Below, one piece after another: positions 1 to 8,336 of a DNA stretch of 64,000 nucleotides. Made by a program: the position numbers and the translations under genes. The notes under the pieces were generated by a model, which saw only the letters and a list, made by a program, of their open reading frames with translations, made no database searches and had not been told where the DNA came from. The DNA comes from Clostridium thermarum (GTDB taxonomy: Bacteria > Bacillota > Clostridia > Clostridiales > Clostridiaceae). The stretch covers positions 3,105,001-3,169,000 of the forward strand of contig NZ_CP040924.1 of the NCBI RefSeq assembly GCF_006351925.1. Reading direction: 5' to 3'. Numbering within the stretch: the stretch's first letter is position 1; every line of letters starts with the position of its first letter.

Positions 1-141
1 TTTCTTATCATCAGCATCAAGTGAATCGCCCTCGCCATCCTCCGCCCACACTATATAATTACCTTTCTGCTTATCAGCAAAATAGTGAAATACCGGCGGA
101 CCTATAGTTAAAAGTAAATCTCTTAAATCAACCAATCTCAT
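1..141 (-). CDS. Phage head-tail joining protein (partial)
   Basis: The open frame starts at an ATG at 141 and runs off the left edge after 47 codons. Its start overlaps the end of the preceding head gene by 14 bases, which is typical of a tightly packed late operon. The visible N-terminus (MRLVDLRDLLLTIG) and its place after the head-closure gene suggest a tail-completion or minor capsid protein. That role is inferred from position only. No motif is visible in the fragment. Confidence 0.6.
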   Translation of the reverse strand, partial: MRLVDLRDLLLTIGPPVFHYFADKQKGNYIVWAEDGEGDSLDADDKK

Positions 142-484
142 AAGATTCCTCCAATCTCTCCAAGGATAAATCCATACATGCCGGTTCTATCCCCGGTGGA
201 TATTGAATCTGCACTATTTTGTACTGCTGACCATTTACAATAGCTATATCTTGAGTGGATACAGAATTTATTCTAGGCACTCTCAGTATTTGCTCTATTC
301 TTACTTGTGCCTGTGCTGCTGTCCAATACCTCCCCATGCCTACGGTTCGCTCTTCATAGTGTAAAGTACCAACCTTTAGGGTTAGTCCATCCTTAGGCAT
401 ATTACCGGGTTCAGATATGTTTCCAACACTATAAATGCTAACAATACCGTCATTAAACGTCTGTGTTAGTGTTTTCGGCTTCAT
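128..484 (-). CDS. Phage head-closure / head-tail adaptor protein
   Basis: This 118-residue protein starts at MKPKTL. An ATG at 484 lies just after a GGAGGTGG ribosome site; the frame is open further upstream but without such a site. It is beta-rich, with a region around residues 75-100 (VPRINSV..., VNGQQYKIVQI) resembling small head-closure proteins that cap the portal-connector ring. It overlaps the upstream connector gene by 32 bases and the next gene by 14. The function rests on size and on the order capsid, connector, head closure. It could instead be a gp10-like protein. Confidence 0.55.
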   Translation of the reverse strand: MKPKTLTQTFNDGIVSIYSVGNISEPGNMPKDGLTLKVGTLHYEERTVGMGRYWTAAQAQVRIEQILRVPRINSVSTQDIAIVNGQQYKIVQIQYPPGIEPACMDLSLERLEESYEIG

Positions 485-764
485 ACCTTGCCACCTCCTG
501 TTTAATTTGCAGAGATAGCAACTCATGTAAATAGTTAGATTGAAATTGTTCTAGTGCATTAGAACGTACATATCGGCAATAGTCTAAGAGCAATTCTTTA
601 GGTTTTTCCTCTTTAGAATAATCTAACTCTTCACCAGCAACGCTATTTATATACTTCATACCACGTTCTATAATGCCGGTTAGTTTCTTCTCTGTGGCTT
701 CATCATTCCATGTAATATCTAAGTAGTTTTTTACATCTTCCAATAGTCCTTCTGGTAATGCCAT
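453..764 (-). CDS. Phage head-tail connector protein (gp6-like)
   Basis: A 103-residue, mostly helical protein beginning MALPEGLLEDVKNYLDITW, the usual opening of HK97 gp6-like DNA-packaging/connector proteins (short helix, then a WxDExxxxxLxxII stretch). These form a ring under the portal. It lies two small genes after the capsid gene in the late operon, exactly where gp6-like proteins occur. Family assignment is from N-terminal pattern, length and context. Confidence 0.75.
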   Translation of the reverse strand: MALPEGLLEDVKNYLDITWNDEATEKKLTGIIERGMKYINSVAGEELDYSKEEKPKELLLDYCRYVRSNALEQFQSNYLHELLSLQIKQEVARYEAENTNTDV

Positions 765-772
765 ATCATCAC

Positions 773-937
773 CTACTTTTTAGCAGCTTTCTTTTCTTTT
801 ATTTCCTCCACCAAAACACCAAAAGCGGTCGAGTTTACTTCCTCGAACCGCTTTTTAGTTATTTCAATCTCTTTGCCTTTTCTGTGGAGGGTTTTAGTTT
901 CTTTATCTCGGAATGTCCTTAGAACTTTAACCCTCAT
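773..937 (-). CDS. Small basic phage protein (54 aa)
   Basis: An ATG at 937 is preceded by TAGGAGGTAGTTT and opens a 54-codon frame ending at 773. The protein starts MRVKVLRTFRDKETKTLHRKG and ends in a lysine/alanine tail. It resembles the short proteins that often sit between capsid and connector genes in Firmicute siphophages; their role is unknown. Strong ribosome site and close spacing to both neighbours (8 and 10 bases) support it as real. Confidence 0.7.
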   Translation of the reverse strand: MRVKVLRTFRDKETKTLHRKGKEIEITKKRFEEVNSTAFGVLVEEIKEKKAAKK

Positions 938-947
938 AAACTACCTC

Positions 948-2129
948 CTATGCAGTTGGGAAGTCATCTATGTTAGTAACTTCAACTTTTTGAACAACCG
1001 GAACTAGACCGCTTATATCTACATAAACAAAGGCGTTTTCATCCAATGCTCTACCGTTACCATACAGCTTGATTAGATATACTCTCTGATCTTCAAGGAA
1101 CTTGTATTCATCTGAGTATTCTAGCTTTCCACCTTTTGAAGTTCCTAAACCGAAGAAGTATCTCTTAGCTAAGCCGAATACAGCCTTTCCGGAAGGTACT
1201 GCCGGAGAAACAACTACCTTAGTTGGATAAGGGAATACCCCTGTTGTGTATCCACCATCTGTTGTCCTTGGAGTAGTTGCTGGGAATACCTTTGTATAGT
1301 AATCAGTTGGATTTACAACCATTAATAACTCCGGCACTGTTCTTCTCTTTGAATTTGGACCCTGTGAAACAGTATTTAGTATTGTACCAAAAGTTGTTGG
1401 TGAAAGGTCTGTAATAGCTGTGTCTGTCTTTCTTGGATATACGCCATCAACAGCTCCAGATAACTTTCTAGTCATTCCTAAAGGCTTTCCATTACCATCT
1501 CCATCAACGATAGCAGCTTCAAGCTCAGTTGCTAAAGCTTCAACCAATAATGTTCTTACATATCTATCTAACCATGCAGGACCAAGGTCAAGCATTGCTT
1601 TAGCCACTGGAATAAATGCTGAAAGTTTCTTTTGACCTAATTCAATAACTGCAAATGAACCAGCTAATTCATTACTTATTGTTGCTGTTAAATCTCCCCA
1701 ACCAGCTACACCAGAAGAAGTTGAAACTATCATTTCAACTAATGCGCCAGTGTTTTGGAAATTGATTGCATCTAACAATGGATGATTTGCTGTTAAATCC
1801 TCGAATACAGCATCAATAGTTGTCTTTGGAAGAATCTTATTCACTTCTGTTAATGCCTGTTTTGGATTATTTGATCTCATTGCTTCAATCACAGCTTGGT
1901 AATACTGATTTTCTTCGCTAGTTAATTGCCTTACTCCTCTTTGTGCAAGTATACTAGCATCATTGCTCTGTATTGCTTGTTCATATTCGGCCCTCACTGC
2001 TTCTTGAATTGATGCAGCAAGGTCATTAAATGCCTGTACATATGCTTCACTATTATTTTCTGTGATAGCTTGGCTCATTCTTTGTAATATTTCTGCTCTT
2101 TCTTTTTGTTGTAAATCTAAGTTTCTCAT
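948..2129 (-). CDS. Phage major capsid protein, HK97 family
   Basis: A 393-residue capsid protein. The first about 100 residues are helical and rich in Glu, Gln and Ala (scaffold-like delta domain). From about residue 105 the HK97 fold begins (TTIDAVFEDLTANHPLLDAI), followed by the E-loop/P-domain region and the typical VDGDGNGKPLG segment around residue 210. It lies directly after the protease gene, which would be expected to process the N-terminal domain. Length fits the family for a capsid with fused scaffold domain. Confidence 0.93.
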   Translation of the reverse strand: MRNLDLQQKERAEILQRMSQAITENNSEAYVQAFNDLAASIQEAVRAEYEQAIQSNDASILAQRGVRQLTSEENQYYQAVIEAMRSNNPKQALTEVNKILPKTTIDAVFEDLTANHPLLDAINFQNTGALVEMIVSTSSGVAGWGDLTATISNELAGSFAVIELGQKKLSAFIPVAKAMLDLGPAWLDRYVRTLLVEALATELEAAIVDGDGNGKPLGMTRKLSGAVDGVYPRKTDTAITDLSPTTFGTILNTVSQGPNSKRRTVPELLMVVNPTDYYTKVFPATTPRTTDGGYTTGVFPYPTKVVVSPAVPSGKAVFGLAKRYFFGLGTSKGGKLEYSDEYKFLEDQRVYLIKLYGNGRALDENAFVYVDISGLVPVVQKVEVTNIDDFPTA

Positions 2130-2155
2130 ATAATTATCATCCTTTCAAAATAAAA

Positions 2156-2881
2156 TTAGCAGGTCTTAATAGCCTGCAAGAAATTTTTCAAATTATTTTG
2201 TTGTGGTTGTGGTTCTGGTGTTGGTTCCTGAACTGGTTCATCTGTAGTTTTTAACACCTTATGTTCTTTAGTCTCTTGTTGTGGTTTTATTAGTTGCTGC
2301 ATTACTCTTCCCTTAATGCTCTGATTTGGATTTTTGCTAGTATTGTCATTAACAATTGCAGTAGCAAATCCCATACTAAGTGCATCTTGTGGAGAAATCC
2401 ATGTTTCATTGTCTAGCATTTCTTTAAGTTCTTCCTCTGATATATTTACATGCTGCATATAAGTATTGATTGAAGCTTGTGTCATTGTTTCTAAATCGTC
2501 AGCAGTCTTTCTTAACTCATTTGCATTTCCTGCGGCGTATGTCCAAGCATTATGGATAAATAGCAATGATGCATTTGACATTATCCTTTCGTCTCCAGCC
2601 ATAAAAATAACGCTCGCAATGGAAGCAGCAAATCCATCACAGAACGTTTTAATTTTTGCCTTATGTCTTTTTAATGCGTTATAGATAGCTAATCCCTCAG
2701 CTACCTCACCACCATAAGAGTTGATATAAACATTTATTGTATCAACATCTAGCCCTTCAATCTCTTTTGATAATGTATAGCTTGAAACGTCACTATCTTG
2801 CCATTCCCACGAAGTTATATCACCGTAAATATTGATATCGGCCTCATTATTTTCTTTAATTAATGAATAATACTTTTTCAA
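2156..2881 (-). CDS. Phage head maturation protease, ClpP-like
   Basis: This 241-residue protein has the ClpP/crotonase fold used by many siphophages as prohead protease. The nucleophile lies in GFAASIASVIFMAGDE (about residues 83-98), followed by a catalytic-type His in FIHNAW (about 110). The INSYGGEV stretch forms the oxyanion region. The last about 60 residues are Gln/Pro-rich and probably processed or flexible. The gene overlaps the portal gene by 4 bases and precedes the capsid gene, giving the standard portal-protease-capsid module. Confidence 0.93.
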   Translation of the reverse strand: MKKYYSLIKENNEADINIYGDITSWEWQDSDVSSYTLSKEIEGLDVDTINVYINSYGGEVAEGLAIYNALKRHKAKIKTFCDGFAASIASVIFMAGDERIMSNASLLFIHNAWTYAAGNANELRKTADDLETMTQASINTYMQHVNISEEELKEMLDNETWISPQDALSMGFATAIVNDNTSKNPNQSIKGRVMQQLIKPQQETKEHKVLKTTDEPVQEPTPEPQPQQNNLKNFLQAIKTC

Positions 2882-4041
2882 CTCTTCTCACCTCCTTCCA
2901 ATCCTTTTAGCAAATCTTCCACTGATGCATAGTTTTTTGTCATAAAGAATTGATTTGCCCATTCCTCGTCAACTGGCTCTTCGCCGACTATTTTGCGAAT
3001 GTCGTTTATAGTGAAGCATCCACTTGAAATAAGCTTGTCTATGGATGTTGACACATCTAATAAATCAATGTGCTTAATGGCTTTAGTATCTATAATAATT
3101 TTTGTACCTTTTAAGAAATTAGCTTTTCCTATTCTTTTGCGATTAATTTCTTCCTGAAGCATATCACATAAAGGATCTATACAGAACGTCAATAACTGGT
3201 CCACTACATCAGATACTCCCTGAACATCACCCCTTAATAATGCTGGAGGAACTCCAAAGGCTTTGGCTGTGAAGTCTGATATATCATCAATCATTGCTCT
3301 TATGTCTCTGGTGCTTTCGTTTGCATATGTTTTTGAACCTATATCTGTAAAGCTTTGTCCTTTTCCTAAAGGAATAATAGAATCTCCAGATTCCATAAAA
3401 TGTTTAAATTTTTCATTTATCAAGGAATCAAAAACTTTTCTTTCTTCTGTTCCTGAAACTGGTATTGTATCGTAAGTAAAAATTCCTTTAGTGCCTCTAG
3501 ATTTCTGAAAAGCTTTCATTGCATAGGAAATTAATTTTAGATAGCTTTCATATAAAGCATTAGTAACTTTACGCATATCCTTTTGATATAACTCAAAATA
3601 CAAAACTTCAGACTGCTTAAATGTCCTGTTAAAAGTAAAATCTTTTACAGTAACTTGTGAAAATACATCCTCGTATACTGCATACGGTGTTTTTTCGTAA
3701 CTATCAGCTACAAGTAATTGACCGTTACTTTCAATAATAAGGCATTCATTTTCTGCATAAAGTTTACTTATCCATTTATGAATGAAGCTACTTGAATTTT
3801 GATTTTTATTAGGTTCGACATTCCATAAGTAGTATTCATCCCCCTTTCTTTCCTTGCCATCTACATAAGTTTTAAACTCACATTTACTAATTGCATTAGC
3901 AATAAGGTTTACTGTACTCCAAAAGGCTACTTCACGAATATGGACCTCGTTAAAATACTGTTCTATTGCTTCATCAATTTGTGACCCACTTAGCGGAACT
4001 GAACCACCTAATTTTTTTGCCAACCAACTAATTAACCCCAA
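2878..4041 (-). CDS. Phage portal protein
   Basis: A 387-residue portal protein of the HK97/SPP1-type superfamily, the dodecameric ring through which DNA enters the capsid. The N-terminus (MGLISWLAKKLGG), the clip and stem region with AFGVPPALLRGD at about residues 260-271, and the C-terminal VDEEWANQFFM helix are characteristic. The start is a TTG at 4041 behind GGAGGTGATGAC; no closer ATG fits. The stop overlaps the protease gene by 4 bases, implying translational coupling. Confidence 0.92.
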   Translation of the reverse strand: MGLISWLAKKLGGSVPLSGSQIDEAIEQYFNEVHIREVAFWSTVNLIANAISKCEFKTYVDGKERKGDEYYLWNVEPNKNQNSSSFIHKWISKLYAENECLIIESNGQLLVADSYEKTPYAVYEDVFSQVTVKDFTFNRTFKQSEVLYFELYQKDMRKVTNALYESYLKLISYAMKAFQKSRGTKGIFTYDTIPVSGTEERKVFDSLINEKFKHFMESGDSIIPLGKGQSFTDIGSKTYANESTRDIRAMIDDISDFTAKAFGVPPALLRGDVQGVSDVVDQLLTFCIDPLCDMLQEEINRKRIGKANFLKGTKIIIDTKAIKHIDLLDVSTSIDKLISSGCFTINDIRKIVGEEPVDEEWANQFFMTKNYASVEDLLKGLEGGEKS

Positions 4042-4055
4042 GTCATCACCTCCCC

Positions 4056-5726
4056 CTATAATGTAATCACTGGTAAATCATAATAAGTACATTCTCCAGA
4101 TCCAAGTTCATCCTCAACTACCATTGAATGTACCAAGGCCATAAATGGGTCTGTTTTCCTGCTTTTACTTTCTATCTTTCCGTAATAGTAGTTTCCTGTA
4201 TCTGTGCCTTGCTTTTTCCCAGATAGAATTAATTTTGTATTGTTAGTTGCCCATCTTAGAGCCGGGTTATCACCCCAAACAAAAAGCTGCTTATTAAAAC
4301 AGCTATCAATTACAGGTTGGATTTTCATAATATCAGATGGCCTAACTAAATACACATTCTTTCTTTCTTTTGGATCAAATCCTATATCCTCTAATGCTTT
4401 TTTCATTAATTGGTATCGATAGTTATCTATACCTAGCTTTTTAATATTGTACTTTTGGCCCATTTCAAATATATATTCCGTTAACATTTCAGCATGGATT
4501 TCTACATCATCAACTGCAATACAGGTATCCCATTCTCTCCAAGGAGCTTTTATTCTAAACAAGTCGGGGTTTTTAGTGCATACCCAATATCTACCGAAAT
4601 CATATCTTATATCACCTTTTCTAAAGTGAAAATTAACTGCTGCCCAGTCTCGCATAGAAGCATAATCAATACCAACTGTACAACTCCATCCAGTTAATTC
4701 TGGCAATGGTTTATTTGTCGCTATTATATTAGCCCATTCTGTAACTTGCAGTTCTCTATTTCCTTTTGGCCAATTTAATCGCTTAGTATAAAATTCTTCT
4801 TCAAGTGCCGGTTGGTACTTCATTTGTATAAATTCCTTTTCCATTTCCTTTTGCAGTTCCGGGAAATACTTAAGAGAAGGATTTGCCTTGTGCCACATTT
4901 CCGGGTTTAATGCTTCTTCTTCGCTGTCTATGTGATATAAGAGTGGCAGCCACCCTAAATTTTTAATGGTTCCATTCAGCACATCTTTCGCTATAGCTAA
5001 CATATCATCAAGTACACCCTCACGAACATTACCGTTTGTAGTAATATAAAAGGCTCTGGAATGTTTTTTCTTTCCAAAGCCTGAGGTAAATACTTTTATA
5101 TTGTCATAGCTCTCATAACCGTGTATTTCGTCGAATATAAGGCAAGCGCTTCTTTTACCATCTTTTGTTTTTGCATTTGAGGTGTTGTATTTTATATAAG
5201 ACTTAGTTTTTAGATTAGTTATAACTTCTTTAGTTTTATAGAAAAACTTCTTTAGCTTACTCCAAAACCTTTCAAGCACCTCATAAATGTCAAAGAAAGA
5301 TGTTTCTGCTTGATCCTGACTGTTTGCTATAATATCAACGTTATAAGCTTTTACACCGTGATAATGTGTAGTTAGATACCAAGCAATTGGCGAAATAAAT
5401 CCGTTTTTACCGTTACCTCTACCCATTAATATAAAAATAGTATCAAATACTACTGTATCGTTCGATTTATAATAGCAGTGAATTAATGCAATAATAAAAA
5501 GCTCCCAATCTAGGAGCTTGATTTCAAAATACTTTTCAATTAGTTCTACTGCTTTATCTATTTTTTCGGTATCAATAAAAACATCTTTATTATTTAATTT
5601 TTCTTCAACATAATCACATGCCAGTAAAATATCCTCGCTGACTATGTTTTTACCGGTCCGGCAATCATCAATATACTGGTCAATATATGGATGATAGTTT
5701 TTTATCCTACATTTCCTCGTCGTCAT
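4056..5726 (-). CDS. terL: Phage terminase large subunit
   Basis: This 556-residue motor packages DNA into the prohead. The ATPase domain carries a Walker A-like MGRGNGKNG (about residues 107-115) and a Walker B ending in IFDEIHG (about 198-204). The C-terminal nuclease domain begins at VGIDYASMRDWAAV (about 350), with a further acidic VDDVEIHAE and GIDNYR region. Full length. Its start overlaps the small-subunit gene by 20 bases. The next gene downstream is the portal, as usual. Confidence 0.96.
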   Translation of the reverse strand: MTTRKCRIKNYHPYIDQYIDDCRTGKNIVSEDILLACDYVEEKLNNKDVFIDTEKIDKAVELIEKYFEIKLLDWELFIIALIHCYYKSNDTVVFDTIFILMGRGNGKNGFISPIAWYLTTHYHGVKAYNVDIIANSQDQAETSFFDIYEVLERFWSKLKKFFYKTKEVITNLKTKSYIKYNTSNAKTKDGKRSACLIFDEIHGYESYDNIKVFTSGFGKKKHSRAFYITTNGNVREGVLDDMLAIAKDVLNGTIKNLGWLPLLYHIDSEEEALNPEMWHKANPSLKYFPELQKEMEKEFIQMKYQPALEEEFYTKRLNWPKGNRELQVTEWANIIATNKPLPELTGWSCTVGIDYASMRDWAAVNFHFRKGDIRYDFGRYWVCTKNPDLFRIKAPWREWDTCIAVDDVEIHAEMLTEYIFEMGQKYNIKKLGIDNYRYQLMKKALEDIGFDPKERKNVYLVRPSDIMKIQPVIDSCFNKQLFVWGDNPALRWATNNTKLILSGKKQGTDTGNYYYGKIESKSRKTDPFMALVHSMVVEDELGSGECTYYDLPVITL

Positions 5727-6027
5727 CTACATCACCATCCTGGGATGGCTTTATTCCAAGTGCATCTAATAGCTTAAGCATTTGTAGATTTACTTTTAGC
5801 AGCTGATCTACACTGTCATTCTTTTTGTATCCCCATTGATTTTCACCATTTTGGTATTTGCAAGTTACTCCACGCTCTTTTATATCTTGAATTAACTTCT
5901 TTTTAGTATCATAAAGTTCCATGTAATCATCCACTAAGTCTATGTAATACTTCCCCGTGGTTCCATTGCGGTCAAGCTGGTCTAGTAGATCTTGTTTTAT
6001 CTCTGTTTTTGTTGCTTTCTTTGCCAA
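5707..6027 (-). CDS. terS: Phage terminase small subunit, P27 family
   Basis: The small subunit recognises phage DNA and loads the large subunit. I place the start at a TTG at 6027: a GAGGGGGGTG ribosome site sits 6-7 bases upstream, and the open frame ahead of it has none. This gives 106 residues beginning (M)AKKATKTEIKQDLL, the common opening of P27-family subunits. The middle carries DDYMELYDTKKKLI and the tail is acidic (DVDDDEEM). It overlaps terL by 20 bases. Confidence 0.88.
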   Translation of the reverse strand: MAKKATKTEIKQDLLDQLDRNGTTGKYYIDLVDDYMELYDTKKKLIQDIKERGVTCKYQNGENQWGYKKNDSVDQLLKVNLQMLKLLDALGIKPSQDGDVDDDEEM

Positions 6028-6134
6028 TATTACCACCCCCCTCACGTGAGAAATTGAAAAAATCTCTTTTGTCTACCCCCCAGCCGAGTTACAAGGGTCA
6101 AAATTAAAATGCGTTTTATTTCGACCGGGGGTAA

Positions 6135-6407
6135 CTATATATACTTCCAATACTCATGCATCTCATCAAAGATAAATCCATTCGTATTCATTCCATCATG
6201 TTTAGGTCTTACAAGATATTCCTTCTCTTTGTTTGTGAAGTGACCAATAAGTAATTCATTAGAACTTACTCTTCTTCCAGCCAATACTCGTTTTCTCCCT
6301 GCTTCATCATAAGGAACGTGCACCCACTGATTAGCTTTAAGCCTTTTGTCTCTAGCAATACCAAATGCCCATTTGCGGTCTATTGCTGATATTAAGTATT
6401 TCTCCAT
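6135..6407 (-). CDS. Phage protein of unknown function (90 aa)
   Basis: Start chosen at ATG 6407 (MEKYLISAIDRKW), with AGAGGTGG just upstream; a GTG three codons earlier is also in frame. The protein is mixed alpha/beta, rich in aromatic and basic residues, with no recognised motif. It lies between the HNH gene and the terminase small subunit. The about 100-base stretch between it and terS has no gene. Confidence 0.6.
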   Translation of the reverse strand: MEKYLISAIDRKWAFGIARDKRLKANQWVHVPYDEAGRKRVLAGRRVSSNELLIGHFTNKEKEYLVRPKHDGMNTNGFIFDEMHEYWKYI

Positions 6408-6409
6408 GT

Positions 6410-6763
6410 TTACCACCTCTCTTCCGTTAAAGGTTCCTTCTTCTCTTTCTGCCTATAACCATGCCTAGCTTCATGGCAATCATGACACAGTGGAACAAGA
6501 TTGATATACTCTTTCCCCTGGAATATATAAGTCTTGCTTAATGCTAACCTTGGATGCTTTCTTACGTACTGAATATGATGCACATGATTAGCTTCAGTGT
6601 AATATCCTTTAGCCTTACAATCTTGGCACTCATGCTTATATTCTTCTAGTACTTCTTTCCTTAATCTTCTCCAGTACTTAGAGTTATAAAATTCCTCTAG
6701 CCTGTCCTCAGCTATTAACTTGCTTACCCACTTTCCAACCTCGTCTTGATTAGATACATTCAT
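6410..6763 (-). CDS. Phage HNH endonuclease
   Basis: A 117-residue HNH nuclease. The zinc knuckle is formed by CQDC (residue about 46) and a later CHDCH (about 93). The HNH residues lie in ANHVHHI (about 58-64) and the downstream N...H of NLVPLCHDCHEARH. Such nucleases sit beside terminase genes and assist cos-type packaging by helping to cut the concatemer. Its place two genes before terS-terL suggests a cos phage, though no cos site is identified here. Confidence 0.93.
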   Translation of the reverse strand: MNVSNQDEVGKWVSKLIAEDRLEEFYNSKYWRRLRKEVLEEYKHECQDCKAKGYYTEANHVHHIQYVRKHPRLALSKTYIFQGKEYINLVPLCHDCHEARHGYRQKEKKEPLTEERW

Positions 6764-6765
6764 AT

Positions 6766-6984
6766 CTATCTCACCTGCTTCAATGCTCCGTTAACTCTCT
6801 TATATACCCTTTCTTTCATGCACTCATTTAAATTGTCAGTACCCTTTCCTTTGCTCAACCTTTTACTATTGCAGTAAGGACATGCCAAATATCTATCCTT
6901 TGGCATACTGTCTACATCCTCAGTAAGCAATATAAATTCCTTTTGGCATGTTCTACACTTGTATGTTGTATAGATACTTAGCAT
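6766..6984 (-). CDS. Small zinc-ribbon phage protein (72 aa)
   Basis: Two CxxC pairs (KCRTCQ near residue 9 and ACPYCN near 35) spaced about 26 residues apart form a zinc ribbon; the C-terminus is basic. Such proteins are common in phage genomes and usually of unknown function. It is encoded two bases before the HNH gene, so the two are probably co-translated. It may act as a small DNA-binding regulator, but nothing in the sequence proves this. Confidence 0.7.
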   Translation of the reverse strand: MLSIYTTYKCRTCQKEFILLTEDVDSMPKDRYLACPYCNSKRLSKGKGTDNLNECMKERVYKRVNGALKQVR

Positions 6985-7012
6985 GTTCTCACCTCATTTT
7001 TTATAAAATAAT

Positions 7013-7035
7013 AAGAGCCTTTACATTAGGCTCTT
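7013..7035 (-). terminator. Possible weak terminator in the late operon
   Basis: An exact 8-base inverted repeat (AAGAGCCT / AGGCTCTT) with a 7-base loop, overlapping the stop of the preceding gene and followed on the minus strand by ATTATTTTAT. The U-tract is interrupted, so it may only partly terminate. Confidence 0.45.
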
Positions 7036-7369
7036 ACTTTTCCATATTTTCAACTATTATTTCTTGTAATACTTCTACTAAATCACGTTTTCCTATAATG
7101 TCAATCGGTTGACCCCAATCATCATGATTATATATCTTCTGTTTTTCCGCTATTTCTGCTTCTCTGATTATAAACTTTTTCTTTGCTATTTCAACTTCCC
7201 ATGCTAGTGGCCACTCACCTATTTGTGTCCTTTTAGCTGATAGACTAAACGGTGAGTTGCTTAGCTCCTGCGTTAATTTAAATAATGTGTTATCAATCTC
7301 TCTACTTCTGTTATTTTGATTATCTACTATATTTCTTACTTCTTTTGCCCATTCTCTCACTCTTTCCAC
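7034..7369 (-). CDS. First gene of the late phage operon, unknown function
   Basis: A 111-residue protein (MERVREWAKEVRNIVDNQNN) with a helical, charged N-terminus and a mixed C-terminus (EAEIAEKQKIYNHDDWGQP). An AAGGGAGGTGG ribosome site precedes the ATG. It is the first gene after the probable late promoter and hairpin-rich leader, so it heads the packaging operon. I do not recognise the family. Confidence 0.55.
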   Translation of the reverse strand: MERVREWAKEVRNIVDNQNNRSREIDNTLFKLTQELSNSPFSLSAKRTQIGEWPLAWEVEIAKKKFIIREAEIAEKQKIYNHDDWGQPIDIIGKRDLVEVLQEIIVENMEK

Positions 7370-7440
7370 CTCCCTTCCACATACTAACTTCTATGTTAAA
7401 AGGAGGTTTCCTTCTTTTGTCGAACTTTTATATAAAAGAA

Positions 7441-7573
7441 GCAGCCAACAAATTGCTGACTGCCTATCTAAAAAGGGGGATACTATATAAAAACATCCCG
7501 GCGATAATATTCCGAGATGTTTCTATGTCGCGATTATTAAATTTACTCCATAGCAGTCTGTAGTCCCTGCTAT
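7441..7573 (-). promoter_or_regulatory. Three-hairpin leader of the late phage operon
   Basis: The about 215-base gap before the first late gene holds three successive stem-loops on the minus strand: 7550-7573 (ATAGCAG / CTGCTAT), 7492-7521 (AACATC.CGG / CCG.GATGTT, followed by TTTTATATAG) and 7441-7463 (GCAG.CAGCAA / TTGGCTGC, followed by TTCTTTTATAT). The second and third resemble intrinsic terminators. Together they may form an attenuating or insulating leader. No gene with a ribosome site is found in this stretch. Confidence 0.5.
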
Positions 7574-7589
7574 AGTTTTTCATACTATC

Positions 7590-7645
7590 ATTTTACTACT
7601 TATATATGGGCAATTCTAGGACATCATTTTGACATTCTTTAGACA
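7590..7645 (-). promoter_or_regulatory. Putative activator-dependent late phage promoter
   Basis: On the minus strand three TGTC boxes and one TGCC start exactly 11 bases apart (their plus-strand complements begin at 7642, 7631, 7620 and 7609), so all lie on one face of the helix. About 13 bases further is a TAAAAT (7590-7595) that can serve as -10, with no good -35. The site lies just downstream of the ArpU-like gene and upstream of the late operon, where the late activator should act. Confidence 0.6.
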
Positions 7646-7664
7646 CTTAGTATTGAATTATGAG

Positions 7665-7787
7665 CTAATCTGCTTCTTCGTAACCATCTTCGCAAGGCTC
7701 AAAAATATTGATTATCTCTTTATCTTTAAGACCGCAGTACATCTCATTTGAATCACATTCAAAATGCAAACATTCATCACATCTCAT
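7665..7787 (-). CDS. Small cysteine-rich phage protein (40 aa)
   Basis: ATG at 7787 follows TAGGAGATTTTT and opens a 40-codon frame: MRCDECLHFECDSN...MYCGLKD...FEPCEDGYEEAD. The CxxC, CD and YCG spacing is that of a tiny zinc-binding knuckle. It lies between the late activator and the late promoter. Function unknown. Confidence 0.65.
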   Translation of the reverse strand: MRCDECLHFECDSNEMYCGLKDKEIINIFEPCEDGYEEAD

Positions 7788-7825
7788 AAAAATCTCCTAC
7801 CTCACCTTACTTTTCCCACCAATTT

Positions 7826-8335
7826 TCATACTGCATCCATCTTGAGCCCATCTATACCAAAGAGCAATACTCCAAGCTCGTTTAACATTTCGTTGATCCA
7901 GCGCCTGGTGGTCCTTTCATTACAATTAAGCCTTTCAGCTATTTGCTCATAGGTCAATTCATCTAAGTAAAAATACTCTAGTGCCTGATACTTTTCCAAA
8001 GAGCATAATCTAGTCTGCTTCTGCTGTAATAACGCCATGGCCATATCAACATGAGCTATCATAATAAGGGTTTTAGCTTTGCTTCGTTTGATTGATAGTA
8101 TGTAGAGCTCATCGCTGCTTAAATCTCCAAGCTCTTCTAAACCTTCTTCTAACTTATTAACATCATCAATGGCATTTTGAACATGGCTCTTTAAATCATT
8201 ATAATGTTTAAGCAGTAACCTAGTATTATGAAACACTTTCTTCTTTTGCTCCTCTCTTTTCTCCTTGTCAAATTCCTTGATGGCTTCTTTGGTTGCTTTC
8301 TTTATAGTCTCATCAATGTTTATCTTCTCCTTCAT
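7826..8335 (-). CDS. ArpU-type late transcription regulator, sigma-like
   Basis: I place the start at ATG 8335 (MKEKINIDET), 6-7 bases after AGGAGGG; the longer frame to 8410 overlaps another small gene. The 169-residue product has a charged coiled-coil region (residues about 15-80) and a C-terminal sigma70 region 4-like helix-turn-helix, YLDELTYEQIAERLNCNERTTRRWINE (about 122-148). This is the architecture of ArpU/RinA-type regulators that switch on late genes in Firmicute phages. Its gene ends about 180 bases before the TGTC-repeat promoter, its likely target. Confidence 0.8.
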   Translation of the reverse strand: MKEKINIDETIKKATKEAIKEFDKEKREEQKKKVFHNTRLLLKHYNDLKSHVQNAIDDVNKLEEGLEELGDLSSDELYILSIKRSKAKTLIMIAHVDMAMALLQQKQTRLCSLEKYQALEYFYLDELTYEQIAERLNCNERTTRRWINEMLNELGVLLFGIDGLKMDAV

Positions 8336-8336
8336 T

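Noticed and set aside
7464..7583. Minus-strand 39-codon frame in the late leader
   Set aside because: No ribosome site, and it runs through all the leader hairpins; better explained as non-coding leader.
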